Assembly (NCBI RefSeq): GCF_027596085.1
Contig: NC_072470.1
Span: forward strand, 1,692,848 to 1,756,847
Reading direction: 5' to 3'
From: Anoplopoma fimbria
Lineage: Eukaryota > Chordata > Actinopteri > Perciformes > Anoplopomatidae
Length of the DNA: 64,000 bases
Position 1 is the first letter of the stretch. The number at the start of each line of letters is the position of its first letter. Made by a program: the position numbers and the translations under genes. Positions 48,214 through 61,345 of this stretch are shown here, in pieces. A model generated the notes under the pieces. That model was not told the origin of the DNA. It searched no databases and was given only the letters and a program-made list of their open reading frames with translations.

Positions 48214-48246
48214 ACTACTACTACTACAACTACTACTACTACTACT
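48214..48246. repeat. (CTA)n trinucleotide repeat
   Basis: About ten triplets with one caa interruption. Confidence 0.95.
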
Positions 48247-50215
48247 GCCAATGCAATGACACCGAGTACTTCCTGCAGCACGGAGTCAATAATGTGTGCT
48301 AAAAAAATCCTCTCCTTCAGATTTATCTCACTCCAGGTTTGTTTTCAGAGTCCACAGCTCATATTTCATATCGACTGGGTTTACATGTACACAAAAATAC
48401 CAAGTCAGCTGTGGAGAAATCAGGTTACACATGTAATCGGATAACGCGTTTACTCTGCAGTCGCCACCCGGGGCGGATAAATATTTGCAGGGCTCTTGAA
48501 CGCCTCATGCACGGCTCTCTCAGGCGTGGAGTTTATTTTGATTCTTTGAAAAAGATGTCGAACGCAACGCGAGAGGAAAAGATTTCACGTTGAAAATCAC
48601 AGCTGCGTACTTTATATTATTAGTAAGTGTTTTAGTTTTAATTGGACTGCAGTCTTTTTTCTGCACATGCATACAAGCAGATCAGAAACCCACAGAGATC
48701 GACAACAGATAGCCGTCTGTTTAAATGTAGATACAGAATACATGTGTGATAATTTGTGCAAGCGTGCAAAAAAAGGATTTTAAAACATTAAAGCTACTGA
48801 TGGTAAATTTAAAAAAGGGTCAAACTGGATGTTGAAGGGTTCAAAACTCATAAAAAAGCAGCTCTATCGTTCAAAACTCAACAGGACGACTTTAAACCAC
48901 AATTATACACACAAAGGAATGGAAGAAATACGAAAACATATGTGATTAGAATGTGATAAAATATATAAATATTAGTAAAATAGAAGGAAAAAAACAAAAC
49001 TACTAAATTTGGGGTAGATTTTAACATTTTTTAATTAATAAAATGCAATTTTCTGAACATGATGTACTTCCTGTTCCTGTTTCCACCTTGAGTAGCTTAA
49101 GGTTGATAAAAGTAGGTTATATATTCTGTATTTGTTTTTTTTTAATTTAAACTCACATCTGTATATGTTTTGTGGCAAAACTATTCTGTTAAACATAAAT
49201 ACTCTCTCCATCAAAATTTTAAATCATATTTTGTGGATTTCAACGAGTTTAAATGATAACACTGCTTTCACATTCAACCACAAATGGGAGTTTTATACCA
49301 AAATACAAGAAAATACATATTTTGTGGGTTTTTTTTTTGGTATTTTCTCTTAAAATGTCACAGACAACTGACAGGAAAACAGATTTTCCATTTCTCTGCG
49401 GCTTTTAAAAAGAGACAGAATCACAAAGTTACATTGTGAAGTGGAAACTATGAAGAAACTGAATCATCTGAAGAGAAGAGACACCTTTTATTTCTGCCAG
49501 ACTCTGCTGACATCAAAGTCAAACTAAATGCCCCGAAGCTTCGAGCTATCTTCACTCCAAACGGTATCACTCAGATGTTTTCTTTAATTATTATTGAGCA
49601 ACAGACATCGGGCATCCATTTTCTTTTTCCTAAATAGATTTATAGTGTTTAGGAACGAAACTCCTCCAACGTAAACTCCAGGTCGGCCTCGCCACAGAAC
49701 CTAAACAGTCCAAAGTGGGACCGGAGGCAGCGACGGAGCCTCTGGATGGCATCAACTCAGAAATTAGGCTTAGGGAATCTCCAGCCGAGCGTGACTTTGC
49801 GGCCGTACTGTCAGTAAACACCGGTGGCCGACAAAAAGAGAAATGAAAAGAACGTTTTCTGGCCGGCAGGAACGTTTGTTTTCCATCAGCAAGTCTTTGG
49901 AGAAAAAATGGCGTCTTTACGTCACGGAGACCGCAACGGAAAGAAGTCTCTGAGTCTTCACTGTGGCATCCTCCAGGGATTTCATTTGTTTTTTATTTAT
50001 CTCTCTGTGAATTTCTCAGGGTTTTTCTTTTATTTGTGCAAAAACTCAAAATATTCAATAGAAAAAACCACAGAAAAGCATAAAATCCTCACATTTGAGA
50101 AGCTGTAACGAGGATGTTTTTGCGTAATAATGTCTTGTTTTTTCTAAACTTAAATCTTTACGTTAGAAACACCAACATCAAGGCTTTTTTGAGAATATGT
50201 CCTCCCAGTCCGACA

Positions 50216-50231
50216 CACACTCACACTCACA

Positions 50232-50308
<77 letters not shown>
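50216..50308. repeat. (CA)n microsatellite, ~93 bp
   Basis: CA repeat with cactca interruptions at its left end. Confidence 0.97.
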
Positions 50309-50311
<3 letters not shown>

Positions 50312-53277
50312 GCCGTGTTACTCCTTCTCTCTGCATTTATTCATAAGAATTCACCCTCTGGCTCTGTTTTATGTTTTTTGTTCTGATTACTTTCATCTTT
50401 TCTTCCTTTGGCTGTGAAACACTTTGTGGTTATGAAGTTTGTTCAGATACTGTCAGCAGACTGGTGATTTACATTTGAATAGCTCTCACAAGAGCTTATC
50501 CATTAAACTCTGAATAATGCCAAGGAAGTTGTGTTTAGTTAGTCCTTGATGATATTAAACTAATATACTTGTTTTTAGGGCTGTTGATTTAACAAAAGAA
50601 AAGCTTTTAATACATGATTTGTTATTTTCTTTCACAATAACTTGATTCATTGTGCCTTTTTTGCTTTATAAGACCCAATTGCTGCTGGACTTCATGATAC
50701 AGCTTTTTAATTATCCATTTTTTCTGGGATTTTTGGACATTTTTTATGATACTTTGTCAAAATGAACCCATTTTCTGCAGCAGATTTACGACCACTGAAG
50801 CTTAAATCCAAGATAAATCACGCATTATCTTTTTTGGAAACGTATCAACATGCTTGACTTTAAAACAGCTGTTTAAATTAGTTATCAAGGTGTTAAAAAT
50901 CTAATATGAGACACTTGATCTGTTCGTCTGAGGCCGGGAATCTCTCGCCTCCCCTCCCGGCTTCAGGAGGAGGAGGGCCGCTTGGCTCCTAAATATAAAC
51001 TCCGCACACGGCTAAAAATAATTTGGCAGAGAACGCTGATGGCTTCAAGAGCTCCGTCAGCTGCTGCTCCACCAAGCCCAAAAGGAAACACATGATAAAG
51101 TACCTTAAAGGCTAAAGCTGGCCCTGCAGCACCGAGGGTTTAAATCTACAATAACTAGTTCTGTAGTTTTCTTTTAATAAAAGTTTTTCTTGAGTGAGTC
51201 CTTTTGACCTCTGACCTCCATGTGAGTGTGTTTTCTATATTTAGACAGTAAAATAAAAAAAGAAAACTGCACTTCAGTGGAAAGTTATATGATTTTAAGA
51301 CTCAATCCAGGAGACTTTTTTGTCGTTGTTACTTCTACTCATCTTTAATCAACATATATTCTGCAAAAATCCCACAAATGTTCAATTAATTTCCTTCTCC
51401 AGGGACATATTTTGCAGCGTCATACCGTCAAACTAACGTAGAATCCTGAATGAACTGTTGTGCACAGTTTATTTTAACATGTGCTTTGTCTCCTGGAGGA
51501 CATGAACGGGTTAAAGCAGCGTCTCTGCAGCGCGTAGAGCGATTACACAACCGTGGCCATTGTATTGGTGTTCGGGCCCCGCGGCGAGGAAGGCCAGTTT
51601 GCCGACATGTCTGAACCAGCTGTGAGAGGAGGATCCTCTTTCATCTGCAGGAGTTTAAGAATGTAAACAAGACAAAAAACGGGACAGAGGCCGAAAGATC
51701 TGCTCCGGGAACACCAGACGTGAGCTCATTCTTTTAAATAGAGTTGAACATAATGCAGAAAACACCCGGAGCTACTTTCATCTGGCAGCAAGTCAAACTG
51801 TAAAATAAAAAGTGGTGGAAAACGCACAAGCTGACCTCTTTAAACGTCCCGTTTAGACGCTGAAACCAAAGAATGGTGCCTGTTTTTGTGAAGATTATTA
51901 ACAAATTACAAGAAGGGTTGCTGGAAAATGCAAGAAACATTCGGAGTAACGGTTTGTGGGATATCATACGAACTGTTGCAAAAAGTTACACTTTCAATTA
52001 CTGATTTTGCTTAAATCTGTTTCTGTTTGCTTTGGGACAAATATGATTTTAGTGATGATCCAAACGTGTTGATTTTATCCGTCTTTGTTATCCGTTTGTG
52101 TGTGTGTGTGTGTGTGTGTTTTACGGTTTTAATTTCCAGACTGAAACTCTGGGAAAATGCTGGTTTACTGTTGAGACTCACCTGATCAATAGGTCGATCG
52201 ACAGTAAAATAATAACTGTAATTTACATACAAAGTGAAATAGTTCTGTTCCTGCAGCTTCTATCTGTTAATGACATATCTTTTTTGACTTTTTAAAGATG
52301 TCAATCATAATCATAGACTGAAAAATGTAGCGATAATTCAAAATAGAAATTGCATTTTGACCAATAATGAAAATATAAGTCAGTTGCAAACCCTTAGAGG
52401 TCTCACTCGCTCATTTTCCCAACAAGCTTAGTCACATCCAGACGAATACAAACCAATGACTCTGCAGCTGAAAAATGTCAACTGACATCGGGACGAATCA
52501 TTTTAATGAGAAACTGTGAAAACATTCAGTTGTGGACGTTAAAAGTTAAAGTGGAAACAGATTAGGCTCAAAGTAAAACTAACGAGTTGTGAAACTCTTG
52601 CATGATCTCTATTACGATAAAAGCGGCGCCCAATCTTCTCGCCATCTTCCTTCACACCTCTCTGCTGGAGGGGGACACTTATTTAGTCTCTCGCTTCTCT
52701 GGCGTCCGATCACAGCGAACTAAGAACCAAACAAGAAGATGGTGATGCAAGATTCTACTTCAAACCCTCTCGTCCTCCCCTTGTGGCACATTTCCCCATC
52801 TTTGATTTTAGAGATTAAAAATATTCCCAGAAACGGCCGCAGAGACAGCTGGGAAACGTGGGAGGTTTGGGGGGGGGATCTGCTCTGACAAGCTTTTTCT
52901 TTATCATGCTTTGGCTTCAAGTGACTCTGAAGAAAAGACAAGAAAAAGTAGATGTAGATTACAGCGTCGTGAAGTTTATCACCAGTACAATCTGTGTCGC
53001 AGCAGATCGAAGTCTGCAGAGATAAAAAATAATAAAGTCGGAGACGATGACCAAACAAACAGCTAAGTTTAACTTGTTTCTGCTGTGTTTTGCGTTAAAA
53101 ATCACATTTATTGAGCTTTAAATGTACACAAAGACACACTTTGGGTCAATAATGCAATGTTGCAAAACCCAGTACCAAGTGGTGGTAAACAACTGGTTTA
53201 TAACTTATATGTATGCCTGTAATTCATTAATCTTTGATGGACATTTGCCACAGTTCAGTTTGTGAAAGTTCAGCTTG

Positions 53278-53345
53278 TGTCAAGCACTTTATTATATCAG
53301 AGCGTCACTTTATTATATCAGAGCGTCACTTTATTATATTAGAGT
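53278..53345 (+). repeat. 24-bp tandem repeat, about 2.8 copies
   Basis: The unit tcactttattatatcagagcg and its neighbours recur from 53,287 to 53,345. The last copy carries two substitutions. Confidence 0.9.
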
Positions 53346-56300
53346 GTCTTTAAATGCATATCCTCACAAAAGAAGATGAAAAGCATTATTATTTTTGGAT
53401 CATAAACTGACTCGAAGCCAGACGCAGACGAGAGGAAACTTAAGTGAGAGAGATTTAATTACGTTTCCTCAGAGTCTATAATTACAAATAAATTGTTGCT
53501 GAAGAATTTTTACATTTTTTGCAGTCAATTCCTGATGACTCAGCAAAAGATCAGCTCAGCTCCTGCTGCAGATATCACACAGCAGATCAAGTTCCTGCTG
53601 CACTGAGCCGTCTTTTTGCACTCTGGCAGCTTCTCCTTTCCTTAATGACACCCCCCACACACACACACACACACTTGCCTGGCTATGTAAACTCTCATTC
53701 ATAAGGACGGAGGCGGGGCTCGAGAGGCTGCCAGTAATTTTCCACCAAACTCACTTCCCTGTCATTAAAAACGACGAAGCCGCTGCAGCTCCAGACGTGC
53801 AGCAGCACACATTCAATACTCCAGTACTCTGTGAAATCCTCCACAGGACCACGGTTTGGTTTTGCATCAGAGGATGCAACAGGTGGACGGATCAGTGCAG
53901 CTGGAGCTTACAGAGAAAAGTCAAACCGTACAGATCAGCATAATTCTACACATGGTGAGGGAGGATTTACGGCCGTGAGGAGAGGCGTGTGAAAACACAC
54001 ACATGTGGCGACGCCGACAGCTGCTGATTTCCTCCTTTCAAGACATTTGAGGATTAAAAACGTGCCCTTTGACCTTAAATCACAGAGTGTGGATGCAGGA
54101 GATACTCTTTATATATCAGAGTCAGCAAAGCTGCAAAACGCAAACGATTACCGATGCTTTCAGAGCACGGCTTTAGACTCAACATCACGCCTCACGCTCC
54201 AAATAATGTGGAGGCAACGGCTTAAACAACATCCACACAAATCGTTTAAGTCACTTTCAAGCAAAAAAGAAAGAAAATAAATCATCTTAATTGTCTTAAG
54301 AGAATATCTATAGTTTTTTTAGAAACAAAGCATTTAAAGACAGTAACTTGATCTTCAGGAAACTTTGAATTGATTAGATTAGCTAAAGTTGAATTCATTT
54401 TTCTGTCTACTTGTGCCCGAGCATCTCACTTCTACTCAGCCTCTCTTGTGAATGTTTGAAATAAATATTCTATGATGTGTTTCTATCACTTTGCCTTCAC
54501 AAACATTCACAGTAAAGTTGTTTGTTTTTGTCACTTGGCCGCGTTTTTCCTTCAGCTAATAAAAGACGACTTGGGGAAGACGGATTCAATAAATAAAGTT
54601 AAAAACAAGGTTCATAAAGGAAGTACATCCACAAAGTATCTGTTAGCACATCAATCATAAAGGAGCCGCTATGAATCACACAAAATATTGGTAAAACGTG
54701 TGTCTGCAGATAATTTGGCATAGCAGAAATATTTAGTGGCTTTTCCTCTATTTTTAACTATTATTATTATGTCTTTTTTTAAAGCTTTTATGCTGCAAAT
54801 AATGTGTAGCATTATGTAAAATAAGCTCAAAGGTGTTTGACTTTTAACGAGTGACGACATCTTTGTGCAAACGTGCGTTAATTAAACTGATTTAAAATCT
54901 ATAAATACAACAATCGTTTACAAGAAATAATCAATATTCCACTTTTTTGTAGTTTATATTAAGAGGTAGTCGGACATCAACAACTAAAAAATAAAAAAAT
55001 GTAATAAAAACGTTTCACAAAGCAAAATAAGCTTTTGATTTATGGTCTTGGCTGCAGCTCCTCGTTATATAGAAGTCTCGTCTGTCATCGGGTAATCTAA
55101 TGAAACGAGATGCTAACTCTGACCGACACATCGGGCTCCATGGAGGAGGAAGTGAAGTCAGGAAGCAGCTTGTTCCTCTGAGGAAAGTGAGATCATGACA
55201 GCTCAGTAACGGTATCCTGACTCTGGGAACGTCCGCGCTGGAAACACTCGGCACAGAAAGAAGATCGGGACTTTAACTTGACCTTAAATAACATCTTTCT
55301 TTTTCTTTTAGAGCTAAAAAAAAAAAAACTTAGTTATCGGAACAATCTGTTCTGGATCTTTTGGTCATATTTCATGATCTTCATCATCAGCAGGAGTGTG
55401 AGCTTGTTACTCAGAAAATATTCTTTATTTTTTTGTGCAGATAAAAGCGATATGATGCGACTGATAAGACGGATCTGGATGCGTCGAATCTTCCTGTGAA
55501 ATGAGTCACTAGATGACGTTTTTAACAGCTGACTCACTATTTAAAGATATGTTCTTATCCTGAGAAGGTAAATACTAAGTTGGTCTTTATTTCCTCTAAT
55601 GCAGGAAGCTGTGGTCATTAGTTTTAAAGTTGTTAAGAGTGAGTCAACAAAGTGTGACTTTCTTACACAAAGTCTAACTCCTACATCATTTTGCAGAATG
55701 TTTCTAACTGATAAGGAACTTAAAAGTAGCAAAGAATATCCCTTAGTTATGAATAAAGAGGATTTTCTTTTAGCTCTTTCGAGTTTCCTCGTTCTTCTTT
55801 GCTCCGTTAATCTAAAAACTTAAACATCAAGCTGCATGCATCGGGAAAAGTCTGCACCATAATCTGAGGCTGATTTCAATAATTAGCTGCAGCTCTGGAG
55901 AGAAATCCAGCAGGGTTTTGAAGCTTTTTGTCTTTCACAACTTTTGCTTCATCTTTAGTCTCTACTTGAATCAAACTAGGGCAAAGAGGCATGCAGGCTT
56001 AAAGCACATATTATTATTAACTTATGTTCAATAATTATGCCTGTGTTTTGGTCTAATCCCGGCACGTTCAGCCCCGTTTGGCCCCGGCGGTGGCTGGATC
56101 AGAGGTTAGCAGACACCTTTTCTCTCAACCACGACTTCGCCCCCGGGCGCTTCCTCCCGCCCCGACTTCCTCTGACAAACATTACTTCCTGTTAGACACA
56201 GAGGAGAGATTAGTCGACGGGTTTTACAGGTTTTCCCGAAGCACGTGGAGCTCGGCGAGCAGGGCCAACAGCACACGCTGCTTTTTATTAAACTTTGGCC

Positions 56301-58023
56301 GTTGTGTTGTCTCACAGAGAGGACAGAAAGCCTCTGCTGGGTTTCAGTACGCGGAGGCTTTAGGTGAAAGGTGCTCTGTGGTTTGGGATTCGTAATTTCA
56401 ATACAAACGTACACACACACACACGTACACACACACGTACACACACGTACACACACGTCGGTTAAGGTTCAAGCTTTTCAGAGCTGAAGAGAAAAAGCTT
56501 AAATTGCATTTATTGTTTTCTAACTTGAACCATATTTTCCAGCAGAATGACGGAGCTTCTGCGCCTCATTTAGTCTAAATGTGTAAATCTGGTGTTGAAT
56601 AAACCATGAAGCACAGAGGAAACTTGTTTGCTTTTACTAATCAGCTCCTCCTGTCTCACTGAAGGGAGGTGTGTGGATCTTTTACTGACAGCTGCTTTTC
56701 TTGTGACCATCACACCAACAAAAGTTTCATTCCAGGTGTGTTTGTTGTTCGGCTGTTTGTATTTCACCTGGGCTGAACTGGTAGTGCTCCTTCTCATCCC
56801 TCCTGCAGCAGTTAGTCACTACAAAGCCAACCTGTCAGGTGCCTAACACAAAGCAACCCACTGAATTCTGGGTACAAAAAACAGAGTAAGCGTTTAGTCA
56901 CCCAGATGAAAAGAGAAGGCCGCTGTTTCATTGTTTGCCAGCTTTATGATGCATGAGAGGAACACATAAACAACATCGTGGCATGGAAAACAAAGTGTGC
57001 CTACCGGTAAGAGATGATGTCACTGATAGGAACGAGGGATACGCTGATGAAAAGAGTCGGGCATGTGCGATTGATTAGGAGAGCTGGAGTGAACTCTACA
57101 GACATCAGCAGTCACTGTGTAAGTTTATTTATAAGAAACTCATATTCTGATGTATTCCTGGACTCAGTTATTTATAAAACATCAGGCGGTTATTGTTAAA
57201 GCTGCACTCCAAAGAGACGAGAGAGAAAAGGGTTCAGAGGACTCCATTACCCAGAGTTCCAGGGTTAGACGGCACCACATGAATAAATATTTAAAACTTG
57301 TGTAACGCGTAAATCACGAGAGAGGAAACATAAACAGGAAGTTAAATTAACAGATGTAAGTATTTGTTTTGTTTGCATTCTTTTTTTATAATGCAAGTAT
57401 GCAAAAAATAGATAAATGACAAAATAGTGCAGAAGCATACCATAATGACCCTACTTTAGGGGCGATGAAATTCAGACTGCTGTCAGTGTTTTTTTCTTAT
57501 TAATTAATAATAATAATACTAACTTTATTTATGTAGCACATTTAAAAAATAGCCTACAAAGTGCTTTGACAGTCAAAGCAAACAAAAGCAAGGCAATATA
57601 ACAACAGAAATCCAATAAAAGATTTAATAATCTGGCAAATTCGTTACTTTTTAATCTGCGAGAATTTCCAAGTTTCTTTTCCAAGAAATGTACAACTTTA
57701 ATCTTGCAAATTTTAGTTTTTAAATTATTATTTTTAACCTACTAATACGCCACCGTACTCTCTTCAAAGCACATGACATGCGTCGAACAAACTATATGAC
57801 CAAGTATCAACAACATTTTCAACCACATCACTATTGTTTACAATCCTGAATCCGTTTCAGTGTTTGAAAACTGAAACGATAAATCACCGTCGCATCGGGT
57901 CCATACAGGAACCGGATCTTTACGTGTGAAGTTCAATAAATAAAAGGCAGAGAAGAAGAATGCTTTTGTTCATGGCAGCCGATTAAAAGTGAATCCTAGT
58001 GACAAAGAGAGGCATGTGAAATA

Positions 58024-58024
<1 letters not shown>

Positions 58025-58075
<51 letters not shown>
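58025..58075. repeat. (CA)n microsatellite, ~51 bp
   Basis: Pure CA repeat. Confidence 0.97.
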
Positions 58076-58076
<1 letters not shown>

Positions 58077-58170
58077 AAATGCCTGAGCAGGTTTCTACAC
58101 GACCGCCATTTTTGCTGTGTTTTGACTGCGATCCTCCTCTCAGAGGGTCTGCAGGTCCGATGTTATCACA

Positions 58171-58201
58171 CCGGAGACCTCCGAGACCTCCGAGACCTCC
58201 C
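58171..58201 (+). repeat. Short 9-bp tandem repeat (gacctccga)
   Basis: Three adjacent copies of gagacctcc(g). Confidence 0.85.
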
Positions 58202-60077
58202 TCAGTCCAGAATAAAGTCTGTCCTCTTCATTACTACGAACCCAAATCAGAAAATCATTGATCCCTTCCACATTTCTGCTCTCTGATTGGCTCATTCGTC
58301 ACATTGCTCCTCCATTGTGTCGACAGAACCGGTTTGTTGCTCCCTCTGTTGGACTTTTTGTCTCTGCTGCCAATAAAAATATTGATACTGGTGTTTCTCT
58401 GTCTTTTCTTCGCCTTCTTCCTCTTCATTGTTAAGTGGATACACTGGATAAAGACTAAACAATGGATGCAACAACACAGAATAACTTTCACTGGAGCCAA
58501 AAATAGCACCAAACTTTATTCATTTATATTAATAAACCTAGTCTAAAAAGTCCCAGATTTCAAGCCAAACATCAGCCAAAAAAACCAATATATTATTATT
58601 TTTTTATGTCATTAGCAAACCAGCAGATAGATATTTAAACGATTAATCTATTATTAAATGTGTTCAGGTCAATTCAAGAATGAGAAGAAGAGGAAATATA
58701 TATAAAAGAAACAGAGCAGTGACGGTTTATTTAAAAAGACAATAGTGGGGCCAAGCCCAAATACTGTGACAACGTGCCAGCTGTCCAAAAATGAAGTTAT
58801 TGTCGTGTTGATGAGCAAGGAAATGTTTCTTCTGCATCTCTAAAAGTCCCTAACATTCCAGGTGTTCTCTAACCAGCATAACTCCTTTGATTTGAGACAA
58901 AAAAAATAGATCTTTAGCTCTGATTTAGCTCCACAGCAGCTCTTTAGATCGCCTTGTTTAGTTTTTGCCTCAGGACGTGTTCAGGTTCCACCGAACGCCG
59001 TTAAAGCGGGCATCTGTTTCCTGGCTGCGGTTAGAGGGAGAACGGAGTCCTGCCAAGCTGTGAATCGGCAGCAGGACCTCTACATGAACATCGTTGCCGT
59101 GTGCAAAACCTCAGCAAGTGACCGCAACGGGGGGGGGGGGAATGCCAGCACCGGTTTGTGTCTGTCAACGCCTCGTATCAGAGCTGTCACTCAAACGGCA
59201 GGAAAGGAAAGCAGAAGAGGGTGAAGACGTTGAGGCAAAGCAGGGACAGCGTGTTCGAAACGAAAGAAGACACTCCCATGATTCCTGTCTCATGGCTGGA
59301 GAGAATCACACTTCTTTTGCACATGTGCTGCATGATCGTTTTTTATATCGAAATCTAAAAAGCAGGGCCGATCTGAGACGTAGTTCAGGTGAATTTGAGG
59401 GTTTAAGCCTCTGAACCACAAGCACAACCGGGGCGTTTCTTGTTCCTGTCACATTTCTTCTCCGTGGTCTTTGAGTTTCTCTACAATATAAAAGTCCTGC
59501 TCCTCTGTGGAAACAGAACAATCATGACTAGAAGTAGAGAGAAATGTATTGAGTGAAGAATAACATAGTTAAAATGACATAAATCATAAAAAAACAGAAT
59601 TTAGTTAAAGTAAACGGTTTATTTGGGGCCAAATAAAACACTTCTAAAAAAATATTTTTGATGAAATATCACAATTCTAAGCTTCTTTTTTGCTGCTTTT
59701 TCTGACTGAAGCAATCGTCACACTTGATGTGTTCAAAGACCGTCGGAAAGATGAAAATTCTACAAATCAATCTCCACTAAAAGTCCACTGACTATCAGTT
59801 TCTGGAGCTTTTGAGCACATAAAGCTTGATTTGCCTGTAAATGCTGTTACTCTTTACAGCAAGGTGGCCGCTTGACCTTTGCACAGGGCTTCGTCCTTGA
59901 CCATGAGAGAGGTCAGAGGTCACGAGGGTTCAGATAGAGAAAGCTCGGCTTCAATCTGCCGGGAAAAACTCACTGTGCGACTGGAAACACATCTGGAAAA
60001 AGCATGGAGGACGAGGGGGGGTGTGCAAGAAAAAATACTGAATGTGTAACAAAGAGAAAAGTGTACATGCATGAGTA

Positions 60078-60181
<104 letters not shown>

Positions 60182-60639
60182 TCCTGAGGCCCAGCAGAGG
60201 AGGGAAGTTCAGCCGAGCTATGATAAGACCACAAATTACGGCTCTCCACAGCCAGAACGCTCCTCTGCCTCGACTGCAGCACGACGAGGTCTGGAGACAG
60301 AAAACTAACGTCCACTCTGGAAGAATGTGGCGACCTCAAATCAATCAGCCTCATCAGAAAGTTTTACGGAATTATTTCATTGATTAACAGAAAAGAGAAG
60401 AGAAGACGTGGTCTCATAAGCTGCGTCTTTACATTCAGCATTTCTTCAGGCGGTGCAGCAACTGTTCTCTCATTTCTTGTGAAATACATCATCCTTCGCC
60501 TTCACTTCCGTCATCAACACCGTCTCTTTTATTATCCATTGTCATGTCAGCCAAGTAAACAAATGATTCAACGGAAAGAAAGAAGTATTGTCTTCATTTT
60601 AAATGACGTTGACACAAGCAGTTAGATTCCTGCACAGTC

Positions 60640-61345
60640 AATGTGTGTCTTTGTGGCCATTTTACGTCTTTATTTGGCTTATTTTAAACTTTTTGTGGCA
60701 GTTTTGCATCGCTTTGTTGTCATTTTGTGTCTTGTGGTTGTTGTGCATCTTTTGGTAGCCATTTTGCATCTCTTAGTGCTTGTTATGCATCTTTTTGCAT
60801 TCTATTGCATTCGTGTTTTCGGTCTCTTTGTGGTTGTTTTACATTTTTTGTATTCACTTTACATCTCTTTGCAGTTTTATGCAGCTCTTTGTGGTCATTT
60901 TGCATATTTTTCTGGCAGTTTTGAGTGTTTTTGTAGTAATGTTGAGTCCCTTTGCAGTCATTTACGTGTTTATGTGGTCATTTAACATCTTAATGTGGCT
61001 GTTTTGCATCTTTATGTAGTTGTTTTGCATCTTTAAGATAAGATAATCCTTTATTAGTCCCGCAGCGGTGAAATTTGCAATATGTGGTTGTTTTGCATCT
61101 TTTTGTAGTCATCTTTATGACCTTGTTGTGTGTTTCTTTATGGATGTTTTTTCTTTATAAAGGCAATTTGTGTCTCTTTGTGTTTTTTTTGCATCTTTTT
61201 GTGGTTGTTTTGCATCTCTTAGTGCTTGTTTTGTGTTTCTTTACGGATGTTTTGTCTTCTTAAGTCAATTTCTGTGTTTTTTTTATTTATTTTGCATCTT
61301 TTTGTGTCTCTTTGTTGGTGTTTTACATTTTTTTTGTGCACAGGA
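60640..61345 (+). repeat. Degenerate minisatellite (ttttgcatctttttgtggttg)
   Basis: About 700 bp made of diverged 20-25 bp units with shared ttttgcatct, ttttgtgtct and gtggtcatttt blocks. It creates long hydrophobic but meaningless frames (Phe/Leu/Val/Cys). A GATAA-type dispersed fragment interrupts it at 61,034-61,080. Confidence 0.9.
61034..61080 (+). repeat. Dispersed repeat fragment inside the minisatellite
   Basis: Sequence agataagataatcctttatt then agtcccgcagcggtgaaatt, same motif as 17,818-17,860. It lies between minisatellite units, so it likely inserted after the array formed or is an array remnant. Confidence 0.5.

Noticed and set aside
60640..61260. Overlapping hydrophobic frames resembling membrane proteins
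   Set aside because: Composition artefact of the TTTGCATC-type minisatellite.
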